9,329 nt of DNA from an uncultured Chlorobiota bacterium (GCA_947311265.1 CAMZKQ010000089.1:1-9329); one strand, 5' to 3'. Shown: positions 1 to 6,015, numbered from the stretch's first letter. Notes: generated by a model not told the origin, from the sequence alone. A program made the numbers and translations.

Positions 1-428
1 AAAAAAAAGGCTACTACAAAAGCATCTATGGGCTAGGTTTAGAGGCACTCCATACCACCCATCTATTTGAAAAACAAGGAGTTTATATATTTTTTTCCTA
101 CGGAGGAAGTTACAATTATCACCAAATTGCCCAGCTCGGAGATGTCTGGGAGGCACAAAGTATTGCAGGGGTCGAAACCTATAAATACAGGCAAGTGCCT
201 GTAAAGCAAAATATAAATAGCTTTTCAATAAAAACACTAGCTGGTGTACAAGTAATAGGCGAAGAGAGCCCACTTTACATGGATTTCTATACAGGAGTAG
301 CCATACAAAAAAGTTTTAGCAAGTTTAAAGGCGGGCAAAATGCAGAAATGTTTACCCAATATATGTGGCAATATGCTTACTCTGGCACTCGATTTTTAAT
401 TGGGTTTAAAGTTGGTATTGCTTTCTAA
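1..428 (+). CDS. Probable outer-membrane beta-barrel protein, C-terminal part (5' end outside window)
   Basis: The frame is open from the left edge (first full codon at base 3) to a TAA at 426-428, giving 141 visible residues, so the true start lies outside the window. The visible part alternates short aromatic/hydrophobic strands with polar turns, for example YIFFSYGGSYNYH, SIKTLAGVQVIG, LYMDFYTGVAIQKSF and the last strand RFLIGFKVGIAF. Ending in an amphipathic strand with a terminal Phe fits the C-terminal signal recognised by the BAM machinery for outer-membrane barrels. The 'MDFYTGVAIQ' strand resembles small Bacteroidota barrels of the DUF3575 type, but this is pattern recognition only. 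A GTG at 195 is in frame but lies inside the barrel and is unlikely to be the start. It is convergent with the next gene on the minus strand. The barrel call is fairly secure; the family is not. Confidence 0.65.
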   Translation, partial: KKGYYKSIYGLGLEALHTTHLFEKQGVYIFFSYGGSYNYHQIAQLGDVWEAQSIAGVETYKYRQVPVKQNINSFSIKTLAGVQVIGEESPLYMDFYTGVAIQKSFSKFKGGQNAEMFTQYMWQYAYSGTRFLIGFKVGIAF

Positions 429-478
429 TAAGACGGTAAAAAAAACAAAATATTGATAAAATAGTACAGCCTATTTTT

Positions 479-520
479 ATGTAAAATACCCAGCGCAGCG
501 TTTACTTTTACATGGTATTT
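479..520. repeat. Overlapping inverted repeats between convergent genes
   Basis: ATGTAAAA (479-486) is the reverse complement of TTTTACAT (506-513), and AAATACC (484-490) is the reverse complement of GGTATTT (514-520). The two stems share bases, so only one can form at a time. They lie between the convergent genes ending at 428 and 522, where a bidirectional terminator is expected. No clean T-tract directly follows either stem, so a terminator role is only possible. Confidence 0.3.
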
Positions 521-521
521 A

Positions 522-875
522 TCAGGTTTCTGCTAAGATTTTCTGCTTTTTCTTTGTCATTTTAGATATTACTAAATTATAGGAGTCGTCAATCCATGTT
601 TTTAAGAGGGGGTCAGAGAAGCCTTCTTTTGGTGTTATTATATTCCAATGTTTTTTACTCATGTGGTAACCAGGCTCTACTTCTAGGTATTTTTCTCGGA
701 GTTGAATTGCTTTTTCAGGGTCGCATTTTAGGTTTATCGAAAATTCGCCTTTTATGTTGGTTAGGGCAAACATTTTATCGAGCACTTTAAATACGAGTAC
801 ATTGTCATCAAAAGGGAAACTTTCTGTTACTGCTTTTTTACCTAGGCAATAGCTTCTAAACGTTTCGATATTCAT
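522..875 (-). CDS. MmcQ/YjbR family protein
   Basis: This 117-residue protein has the full length and motifs of the MmcQ/YjbR (CyaY-like fold) family. It starts with MNIETFRSYCLGKKAVTE, followed by the family's 'PFDD' (21-24), a V/FKV.DKMFAL strand, a SINLKCDP strand (46-53), the conserved GYHMSKKHWN segment (69-78), and a C-terminal helix with the DSYNLV signature (97-102). Members are often annotated as DNA-binding because of a double-wing fold, but their biological role is largely unproven, so no pathway is assigned. The ATG at 873-875 is preceded by an A-rich leader. It lies 37 bases downstream of the 238-residue gene on the same strand and may be co-transcribed with it. The family assignment is firm; the function is unknown. 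Confidence 0.88.
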   Translation of the reverse strand: MNIETFRSYCLGKKAVTESFPFDDNVLVFKVLDKMFALTNIKGEFSINLKCDPEKAIQLREKYLEVEPGYHMSKKHWNIITPKEGFSDPLLKTWIDDSYNLVISKMTKKKQKILAET

Positions 876-912
876 TTTTTATTCTTTATATTTTACAATT
901 TTGGGAGCGTGT

Positions 913-1629
913 TTAGTTTGTTAATTCTTGTATTTTGTTTTCGATTAGTTTTGTCGCTATTTTCATTGTTGCTAATAGAAGGAAATCAAATAGTATTTCA
1001 AATAAATTTTTTACTAGCTCTAGGTTTTGTACTCTAGAAATAGAGGTATCTCCTTTTTTGGCAAAGGCGGCATGAATGGCATAAATAAATGATGTAAATT
1101 CTTGCAGTCCTAAATTGTTTCCACTTTTAAGGCTAAAAATGGCTCTGTTTAAAATGGCGACTTGCGAGGGTGTATTTTCTTTTGCCAAGAAAGAAATATA
1201 ATTTCTTATTTTTTCGGCATTTCTAGAGTTCGAGAAGCATTTTTGGGCAAGTTGGCTATTGCTATTTTTAAGTATATCATCTAAAGCAAATATTTTGATA
1301 GCCTGTACTTCCGAAATTGCAGCAGCCCTTGCATTTTTATCGGCAAAGAAGCCTTGTTCTTTTACCATCAATAGCAAGGTTTCGTAAGTTTGCCAAAGGT
1401 CTGAAATTTTAACTAAGCGGGAATAACAGGCTTTTGCAGCACTGCTTTTTATTCGTTTTCCGAAACCAACATTCATAGATACCGAGAGTTCAAAGCGTGT
1501 ATCAAACATAAAGTAAGTGTCGGACATTTGCCCGTTGGTGAGCTTTAAAAGGTCTTCTTTTGCCTCTTTATACTGGCTCGATAGTTTATCGAATTGGGTG
1601 TTATTATCGCTTAGGTATGCGGATTTCAT
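913..1629 (-). CDS. Hypothetical helical protein, 238 aa
   Basis: I do not recognise this protein. It has no signal peptide and appears almost entirely alpha-helical and soluble. An N-terminal helical stretch (10-31) is followed by SDTYFMFDTRFELSVSMNVG (36-55), a Lys/Ala-rich helix (58-70), and long helices through the middle. A hydrophobic C-terminal helix (204-224, with LFEILFDFLLLATMK) could pack in a core or touch a membrane. There are no Cys/His metal clusters and no nucleotide-binding loop. The ATG is at 1627-1629. A possible Bacteroidota-type -7 element (TAATTTTG on the minus strand, 1701-1708) lies about 70 bases upstream, suggesting its own transcript that may run into the MmcQ/YjbR gene. 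Even codon use and intact length support a real gene. A helical scaffold or a lineage-restricted protein is as far as the sequence allows. Confidence 0.7.
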   Translation of the reverse strand: MKSAYLSDNNTQFDKLSSQYKEAKEDLLKLTNGQMSDTYFMFDTRFELSVSMNVGFGKRIKSSAAKACYSRLVKISDLWQTYETLLLMVKEQGFFADKNARAAAISEVQAIKIFALDDILKNSNSQLAQKCFSNSRNAEKIRNYISFLAKENTPSQVAILNRAIFSLKSGNNLGLQEFTSFIYAIHAAFAKKGDTSISRVQNLELVKNLFEILFDFLLLATMKIATKLIENKIQELTN

Positions 1630-1700
1630 TTATTTACAATTTTCTTTTACGCCTTATTACGAGGGGTTTAAATACGAGCTATTAAATAATACTTTCTTTG

Positions 1701-1708
1701 CAAAATTA
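1701..1708 (-). promoter_or_regulatory. Candidate -7 promoter element for the 238-aa gene
   Basis: On the minus strand this reads TAATTTTG, an exact match to the Bacteroidota housekeeping -7 consensus TAnnTTTG. It would give a leader of roughly 65 bases before the ATG at 1629. A matching TTG/TTTG -33 element is not evident about 20 bases further upstream, and the surrounding AT-rich sequence makes chance matches likely. The rest of 1630-1844 holds nothing else I can identify. Confidence 0.25.
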
Positions 1709-1844
1709 ATAAATAATCTCTGTATGCGGAATTTTTAGCTGTGTTTTTATGCTCGTTTTAAAAATCTAAGACCTAGTGCTAAGGACATGATTTTTTTAGT
1801 AGCAAAAATAGAACACTTATTATTATGGTGCTGCTTTATGATTT

Positions 1845-2405
1845 TTACAGGTAGAATTTGTTATCTCCAAAGCGACTATAGGTTAGGTTTCTTTTTTTTT
1901 CAGCAACTTCATTTTCTAAATTTTCGATGCTCACCTCTGTTTTTTTTTTGAACTTGCAATCTTCTATAAAAACGGTCTTGCTGGGTTTGTTTAAAAAAAT
2001 CATTATAATAGAAATTGCAAATAAGTAAAGGGCTGATTCGTGTTTTGAGATTACAATTGTAATGGCAAGTAAAAAAGTGGCGATTGAAAAAAGCACATAT
2101 TTTATCATTAAGCCCTTTTTATAAAGGGCTAGTTTTTGGGCAAGCCCCTCTGTCTTTTGGGCTTTATCTTTGCATTTTTTTCCATAGTAAAAGTAACCGG
2201 CTGGCAGAAAAATAAGTATACTAAAGTAGGCAAAGTAATCTGGGTAAGGTGCCGGAATTGTAATTTTTTCAGTAGGGATAAATTCTCGAAGAAGGACTCC
2301 AATAGTGCCTAGTACCAGTAGTATTATTGATATAACAAGCCATTTTTTACGCAGGATTTTTATAGCGTTTTCAATTTCTATATTTTGGTTTACTTGTTTA
2401 TTCAT
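1845..2405 (-). CDS. Hypothetical four-helix inner-membrane protein, 186 aa
   Basis: I do not recognise a family. Four hydrophobic segments are visible: about 22-40 (WLVISIILLVLGTIGVLLR), 55-74, 100-120 and 122-138. A lysine-rich cytoplasmic-looking loop lies at 75-99. The tail (140-186) is charged and helical, containing KFKKKTEVSIENLENEVAEKKR. The N-terminal 'IENAIKILRKKW' before the first helix is amphipathic and basic, so the N-terminus is probably cytoplasmic. Its ATG overlaps the TGA of the upstream FKBP domain in an ATGA arrangement (2402-2405), the classic geometry for translational coupling. Its expression is therefore likely tied to translation of the FKBP C-terminal reading frame. 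The gene itself looks intact. A membrane partner for the prolyl isomerase is possible from position only. Confidence 0.7.
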   Translation of the reverse strand: MNKQVNQNIEIENAIKILRKKWLVISIILLVLGTIGVLLREFIPTEKITIPAPYPDYFAYFSILIFLPAGYFYYGKKCKDKAQKTEGLAQKLALYKKGLMIKYVLFSIATFLLAITIVISKHESALYLFAISIIMIFLNKPSKTVFIEDCKFKKKTEVSIENLENEVAEKKRNLTYSRFGDNKFYL

Positions 2406-2707
2406 TCATTTATTTTTAATAGTTTTATCTCAAAAATTAAGGGCGAAAAAGGCGGTATTTTTTTGTTGTACCCTTGTTCGCCATAGGCCAACTGGGAGGG
2501 TGTAATGACAAGTATTTTGCCACCTACTTTTAGCTGCAAAATGGCTTCTTCCCAGGCCGGGATTACTTGCCCTGCTCCTACTGTAAAGCTAAATGGTATG
2601 CCCCTGTCTAGCGAAGAGTCGAACGGAGTTCCGTCTATAAATTTACCAATGTAGTGTACGGCAACTTTATCGCCCAATTGGGGCGATTGCCCTTTTCCTT
2701 TTTTCAT
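2402..2707 (-). CDS. FKBP-type peptidyl-prolyl cis-trans isomerase domain (C-terminal half of a split two-domain protein)
   Basis: This frame encodes a complete, apparently active FKBP domain. Visible family residues include VAVHYIGK (Tyr of the active site), DGTPFDSSLDRG (the FD motif), GAGQVIPAWEEAI (the VI and the pocket-floor Trp), LVITPSQLAYG, and the final strand PLIFEIKLLKI (active-site Phe). FKBPs catalyse cis-trans isomerisation of X-Pro bonds during folding. The ATG at 2707 is probably not the native start. The same frame stays open upstream to 2800 and encodes a family-like linker containing IQQFLEFLKAQK and then PSKTGLYVLD, which leads into the FKBP fold. A stop at 2801-2803 and a change of frame separate it from the N-terminal half at 2667-3260. 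If it is translated alone it would lack an export signal and would be cytoplasmic. Its stop overlaps the start of the membrane protein gene (ATGA). Confidence 0.85.
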   Translation of the reverse strand: MKKGKGQSPQLGDKVAVHYIGKFIDGTPFDSSLDRGIPFSFTVGAGQVIPAWEEAILQLKVGGKILVITPSQLAYGEQGYNKKIPPFSPLIFEIKLLKINE

Positions 2708-3260
2708 ATCGAGTACATACAGTCCTGTTTTTGAAGGGACTGAAGTTATTTTTTGTGCTTTTAAAAATTCTAAAAATTGCTGTATTTTCTTTCTTCTTTT
2801 TTAGCCTTTTTATTTTCAGTTCTTCTTGGGCTAATTCTTTTTTAGAGAGTATTTTTTTTAGTAAAATATCGAACTGTAATAGCTCTCCTTTTTTAACATT
2901 TTCGGGTAATTTTTCTTTTTTTGTAAATGTGTAGAAATTTTCGGCACCAATTAAAAAGCTAGCTTTTTCGCCAACACGCATCATGGCAAGTGCATCTTCA
3001 AAAGAGCCGCCTTTATGCGAGGGTGGGTTTAGTTTCATTCTAAAGTTGGGCGAAATTTCTTTTGTGCTAAATAGTATTTTTTTTTCGGCCGATAAGATTT
3101 TCATTTCCAATTCAAGAATATCCCCAACTTTTGCTTTTGTGCTATCATTTTCTATTTGAAAACGGTATTGTAGCCCATTTTTTTCGAGGGTAAAGCTTTT
3201 TTCGGAGCTACAGTTCTGAAATTGTAATAAGCTAATAAAAAGCAGTAGGTAAACGAACAT
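2667..3260 (-). CDS. N-terminal half of two-domain FKBP lipoprotein, reading frame shifted near 2784-2803
   Basis: The chosen start is the ATG at 3258-3260, which opens a signal sequence MFVYLLLFISLLQFQNC. The in-frame ATG at 3311 would put a charged 17-residue extension in front of it. FQNC followed by SS is a non-canonical lipobox, so a lipoprotein with acylated Cys17 is likely. Residues 22-138 form a degenerate FKBP-like domain of the kind found first in tandem-FKBP lipoproteins of Bacteroidota: NGLQYRFQIE, KVGDILELEMKIL, an acidic/Gly loop at FEDALAMMRVGEKASFLIGA (88-107), and ELLQFDILLKKI. A Lys/Glu-rich linker follows (139-157). After about residue 157 the frame is wrong: the remaining 40 or so residues (ending RKRAIAPIGR) read FKBP-coding DNA out of phase. 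The continuing homologous sequence lies in another minus-strand frame (2800-2402), implying a one-base frame change. Confidence 0.75.
   Translation of the reverse strand: MFVYLLLFISLLQFQNCSSEKSFTLEKNGLQYRFQIENDSTKAKVGDILELEMKILSAEKKILFSTKEISPNFRMKLNPPSHKGGSFEDALAMMRVGEKASFLIGAENFYTFTKKEKLPENVKKGELLQFDILLKKILSKKELAQEELKIKRLKKKKENTAIFRIFKSTKNNFSPFKNRTVCTRYEKRKRAIAPIGR
2784..2803 (-). other. Frameshift site joining the two FKBP halves
   Basis: The message strand here is A/G-only purine sequence: a six-A run (plus-strand T6 at 2797-2802) followed by AAG, AAA and AAAA clusters. Upstream of it the good frame is that of the signal peptide and first domain. The downstream good frame starts its codons at 2800, 2797 and so on, directly after an in-frame TAA (2803-2801). 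Skipping one base, or going back two, inside this window would yield a single protein of about 286 residues. A one-base indel in the A-run, a sequencing error, or less likely a programmed or transcriptional slip would all give this picture. Confidence 0.75.
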
Positions 3261-3281
3261 TTTTTTATATAATGTTCGTTT
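3251..3281 (-). promoter_or_regulatory. 11-bp inverted repeat enclosing the FKBP lipoprotein start codon
   Basis: AAACGAACATT (3251-3261) and AATGTTCGTTT (3271-3281) are perfect reverse complements separated by nine A/T bases. In the minus-strand transcript this is an 11-bp stem with an ATATAAAAA loop, and the ATG at 3260-3258 lies inside the 3' arm. The structure could hide the start from ribosomes, or the DNA dyad could bind a repressor. The pairing is seen directly; the role is inferred. Confidence 0.45.
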
Positions 3282-3392
3282 GACTATCAGTATTTTATGT
3301 AATTTGAACAAAATTTAACTTTAAGTGAAAAAAATTTGCAAGAAAGAATTATTAATTGTTTATTTGTAAAGTACTCATTACATCAAACCAAG

Positions 3393-3614
3393 ATGAAAAA
3401 CAGTTTACTTTTTGATTCTTTTGTTTTTCTATCAATACTTATAAGCCTGTTCTTATTTCTTTATATTGATAGTAAGCATTCTAAATCAAAGCCAAAAGTG
3501 CATAAAAATATGGTTTCGACCAATAGTGTTGCAAAAAAAAACTTGGATAAAATAAAAAATAAGGAGTCGGTATGGGTCTATCAGGCTCAGGACTCGCTTA
3601 GTAATATGGATTAA
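3393..3614 (+). CDS. Small single-pass membrane protein, 73 aa
   Basis: I do not recognise this protein. The ATG at 3393 is preferred over the in-frame TTG at 3336, because it directly begins MKNSLLFDSF and the transmembrane helix (about 8-25, FDSFVFLSILISLFLFLYID). After the helix comes a short soluble tail rich in Lys, Ser and Asn, ending in DSLSNMD. There is no signal-peptidase motif, so it is probably an anchored protein. It is divergent from the FKBP gene, with start codons about 130 bases apart. Its stop codon overlaps the lipB stop on the opposite strand by 4 bases (3611-3614), so there is no room for a private terminator. The small size, absence of homology cues and AT-rich codons leave some chance that it is not expressed. 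Confidence 0.5.
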   Translation: MKNSLLFDSFVFLSILISLFLFLYIDSKHSKSKPKVHKNMVSTNSVAKKNLDKIKNKESVWVYQAQDSLSNMD

Positions 3615-4258
3615 AACTGTTTAAATTTTTGAACAATTGCATTTCTTACTACCTCAATATCAACAAGTTTGTTAAGTTCCTGTTGCATTGATGTAGTTCC
3701 AGCACCGATATGCCCACAAGGGTTTATGTAGTTGAAGTAACTCATGTCGGTATTTACGTTTAGGGCAAACCCGTGCATAGTTATTCCTCGGGATATTTTT
3801 AGCCCTATGGCGCAAATTTTTCTCTCTCTGGGGCTTTCGGACCGTTTCCAAATTCCGGAAGCTCCTTTTTTTTGTTCTGTTTTGATACCAAATTCATTAA
3901 GCATTTCAATAATTAGTAGCTCAATTTTATTTACAAATTCCTTTGTGCCGATATTAAAGTTATCAATATCAAAATGCAAATAGCCTACGATTTGCCCGGG
4001 TCCGTGGTAAGTTATATCTCCTCCCCTATTGGTTTTATAGAAGCTGGCATTTATTTTTTCAAGGAAAGCGGTGTCAATGAGTAGGTTGTTTTCTGCACCA
4101 CTTTTGCCTAAGGTAAAGACATGTGGGTGTTCGCAAATAAGCAGGCAGTTTTCAACTTTCTGCCCGCTTTGTTTGATGTCTAGGTTTTTCTTAAATTTAT
4201 TTTCCTGAATTTTTTGTGCATCAGGGTAAGTAATATTTCCGAGTCGTTTTATTTTCAC
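3611..4258 (-). CDS. lipB: Octanoyl-[acyl-carrier-protein]--protein N-octanoyltransferase (LipB)
   Basis: LipB moves the octanoyl group from acyl carrier protein to the lipoyl domains of 2-oxoacid dehydrogenases and the glycine cleavage H protein. LipA then inserts sulfur to make lipoate. It acts in the cytoplasm. The 215 residues match the family length, and all signature blocks are present: EHPHVFTLGKS (43-53), the NRGGDITYHGPGQIVGY block (77-93), KICAIGLKIS with the catalytic Lys147, MHGFALNVN (161-169), and NPCG with catalytic Cys181. The start is a GTG (4258-4256) giving MKIKRLGNI, and no other in-frame start near it fits better. Only 4 bases separate it from the upstream coiled-coil/HhH gene, so the two are probably on one message. 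No lipA neighbours it here. The assignment is secure. Confidence 0.96.
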   Translation of the reverse strand: MKIKRLGNITYPDAQKIQENKFKKNLDIKQSGQKVENCLLICEHPHVFTLGKSGAENNLLIDTAFLEKINASFYKTNRGGDITYHGPGQIVGYLHFDIDNFNIGTKEFVNKIELLIIEMLNEFGIKTEQKKGASGIWKRSESPRERKICAIGLKISRGITMHGFALNVNTDMSYFNYINPCGHIGAGTTSMQQELNKLVDIEVVRNAIVQKFKQF

Positions 4259-4262
4259 TTAG

Positions 4263-5261
4263 CTAGTTTTTATTTCTCAGGAGTTCTGTGGCTTGCCCTA
4301 CCCAGTCGTCCCTTCGTACACGCCCAGAGAAGAATTCGATAGTTTCGTTTACCATGTCTTTATCTTTTTCGCTAAAATTTGAAATTTGTTTAAAAGTATA
4401 AATTCCTATGGCGTTTAATTTTTTTTCGATAAATAGTCCGATGCCTTTGATTATTTTCAAGTCATCTTTTTCGCTTTCCGAGGCGGTGCCTATTTGTGCA
4501 AAGTTAATATTTTTTGCTTTCTCTTGGATTCTTATTAGTGTTTCAGCTTCTTTGGTTGTGGGCTTTTTGGGTTCAGCTTTGGGTTGTATTTTTTTACTAT
4601 TTTCTATGCAATTGTTGTACTTCTGCTCCCATTTAGAGGCTTCATTAATTAGTAGCTCATTTTTTGTGTTTAGCTCTAAAAGTTCGTCCTTCAGTTGTTT
4701 TGTATTATTCTTACTGGCTTCTTTCTCTTTGTTGTAGCTATCTTTTAAGTTTGTAATTTCCGTAGCTAAATTAACATTTATTTTATCGAATGCGGCTAGC
4801 TCTAAGCTATATTTATCGGCATGGGCTTTGTTTGTTGCTACTAATGTATCGTGCTTTTCTTGCAGTAAGTTTTGCGATAAGCTAAGGGTTTCGTTTTTCT
4901 TGCCAAAGGCAAGTATTTCCAGCTTGAGTTTTTCTGCATCTATTTTATTGGTAATTTCAAGGTTTTTATACTTTTCTTTTTGTGTTTTTAGTACGTCTGA
5001 CAAGTTGGTGTTTGCTTTGTTTAGGTCGTTAATTTCTTGTTTAAATTTAGCTGCTTCGTTAGAGCAGTTTTCTAACGATGTTTTATGCTCTACTGTCAAA
5101 GTGGCAAGTTCTGCTTCTGTTTTATTGTTCTTTGCTTTTAAATTGGCAAGTTCGTTTTCTAATTCACTAATTCTTGATTTTCGTATTATCCATGCGATAA
5201 TAAATCCGAGAATTGCGGCTACTAGTAGCATTACGATGATTTCTAAAATGGCGTTTCCCAT
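4263..5261 (-). CDS. Membrane-anchored coiled-coil protein with C-terminal helix-hairpin-helix domain
   Basis: This 332-residue protein has three parts. An N-terminal transmembrane helix (about 6-26, LEIIVMLLVAAILGFIIAWII) is followed directly by RKSR, which places the rest in the cytoplasm by the positive-inside rule. A long coiled coil (about 30-220) is rich in Glu, Lys, Asn and Leu, with loosely repeating units such as 'NLEITNKIDAEKLKLEILAF' and a similar block about 43 residues later. A Pro/Lys linker (about 225-240) leads to a C-terminal helix-hairpin-helix domain (266-332) with DLKIIKGIGLFIEKKLNAIGI, FKQISNFSEKD and SGRVRRDDWVGQA. This HhH type resembles the module seen in many small bacterial proteins predicted to bind DNA, but binding here is inferred. 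The gene lies 41 bases after the OmpA-domain gene and 4 bases before lipB. Confidence 0.8.
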   Translation of the reverse strand: MGNAILEIIVMLLVAAILGFIIAWIIRKSRISELENELANLKAKNNKTEAELATLTVEHKTSLENCSNEAAKFKQEINDLNKANTNLSDVLKTQKEKYKNLEITNKIDAEKLKLEILAFGKKNETLSLSQNLLQEKHDTLVATNKAHADKYSLELAAFDKINVNLATEITNLKDSYNKEKEASKNNTKQLKDELLELNTKNELLINEASKWEQKYNNCIENSKKIQPKAEPKKPTTKEAETLIRIQEKAKNINFAQIGTASESEKDDLKIIKGIGLFIEKKLNAIGIYTFKQISNFSEKDKDMVNETIEFFSGRVRRDDWVGQATELLRNKN

Positions 5262-5302
5262 AACTTTTTTATTAAGGTTTATTAGTACTAATTATTTGGT
5301 TT

Positions 5303-5920
5303 TTATTGTATTGTAATTAAGACTCTTCTGTTTTTCAATTTCCCTGAGTCAGAATTATTTGATGCTATGGGGCTATCTGCTCCTTTTGATGCAACTACAT
5401 ATTCTATGTTTTTAAGTCCTTTAGCTTGTAGTGTTTTTTTTACAAACTCTGCCCTTTGCCTACCTAGCCTTTTATTAATTTTATCATTCCCTGTATTATC
5501 GGTGTAGCCGGTAATAAATATTTTTGTAATTCCTGTTTTCTCTTTAAAGGAAATAAGTTGCTTTACAAATTCGTGAAACTCGGGTTTAAAGGTTTTAATT
5601 GAGGTTTTCCCATTCGGGAAATTATATACGCTATAGCCAGTTTGCAATATTTTTTTCACTTTATTGATTTCAACTTTTAAATTTTCATTTTTAATTTTTG
5701 TTGAATCAATATTTGCACCCGAATCGGTTTCATTTACCGCTTCTTTTTTATGAGTTAGCTTAATTTCTTCGGGGATTATCTGAATTTCTTTTTTATTGCT
5801 ATGGGCAATTTCTGTTTTTTCGTGTGGGCATAGTTTTTTTATCTTACACACATAATAATAGGTCGAAAGCCCTATCCAAGAGAATAGTGCAATTGACAAA
5901 AAGAGTACTTTAGTTTTCAT
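5303..5920 (-). CDS. OmpA-family peptidoglycan-binding domain protein
   Basis: This 205-residue protein has a hydrophobic N-terminal segment (3-23) without an obvious signal-peptidase site, so it may stay anchored by it. A Lys/Glu-rich linker (26-90) follows, then an OmpA C-terminal domain (about 93-205). Diagnostic parts of the domain are ITGYTDNTGND (137-146, with the Asp that binds diaminopimelate), the RLGRQRAEFVKKTL helix (151-164, with the conserved Arg), YVVASKGADSP, and KNRRVLITI (196-204). Such domains grip peptidoglycan from the periplasm and tie the wall to a membrane. The ATG is at 5918-5920. It sits 95 bases downstream of the acetyltransferase gene and 41 bases upstream of the coiled-coil/HhH gene, so co-expression with the latter is likely. 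Domain identification is firm; which membrane it is attached to is not settled. Confidence 0.88.
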   Translation of the reverse strand: MKTKVLFLSIALFSWIGLSTYYYVCKIKKLCPHEKTEIAHSNKKEIQIIPEEIKLTHKKEAVNETDSGANIDSTKIKNENLKVEINKVKKILQTGYSVYNFPNGKTSIKTFKPEFHEFVKQLISFKEKTGITKIFITGYTDNTGNDKINKRLGRQRAEFVKKTLQAKGLKNIEYVVASKGADSPIASNNSDSGKLKNRRVLITIQ

Positions 5921-5982
5921 AATAGTGGTTATTAATTGGTTAATTCGTAAATTTAATAAATAATAAGCACTTTTAAGAGTGA

Positions 5983-5996
5983 AAAAACATGTTTTT
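5983..5996. repeat. 14-bp perfect palindrome upstream of the OmpA-domain gene
   Basis: AAAAACATGTTTTT is self-complementary over 14 bases and lies 63 bases upstream of the ATG at 5920, in the 95-base gap after the acetyltransferase gene. It could be an operator or part of a start site, but A and T tracts flanking a CATG core can also arise by chance in this AT-rich sequence. Confidence 0.25.
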
Positions 5997-6015
5997 CAGT
6001 ATGATTTTCAGAAAG

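Noticed and set aside
3251..3281. CGAACA...TGTTCG resembling a Gram-positive LexA (SOS) box
   Set aside because: The half-sites are 13 bases apart rather than the 4 of that box, and neither neighbouring gene is an SOS gene; it is better treated as an RNA hairpin or an unknown dyad.
3261..3311. Upstream start at 3311 for the FKBP lipoprotein
   Set aside because: It would put 17 mostly basic and hydrophobic residues before a complete signal peptide, and its codons run through the inverted repeat; the start at 3260 gives a normal lipoprotein signal.
3336..3392. TTG start at 3336 for the small membrane protein
   Set aside because: The ATG at 3393 gives a simple N-terminus directly before the transmembrane helix; the 19 extra residues add nothing recognisable.
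4408..4737. 109-codon plus-strand reading frame, hydrophobic and Ser/Phe-rich
   Set aside because: It is a shadow of the linker and HhH-coding part of the minus-strand gene, with no start context of its own.
4828..5316. 162-codon plus-strand reading frame opposite the coiled-coil gene
   Set aside because: Its Ser/Phe/Leu-rich composition is the mirror of Lys/Glu/Asn-rich coiled-coil codons on the other strand; the minus-strand gene has clear domains.
5993..6011. Direct repeat TTTTCAG, 12-base period, after the acetyltransferase stop
   Set aside because: Seven-base T-rich copies are common by chance here, and no other element supports a site.
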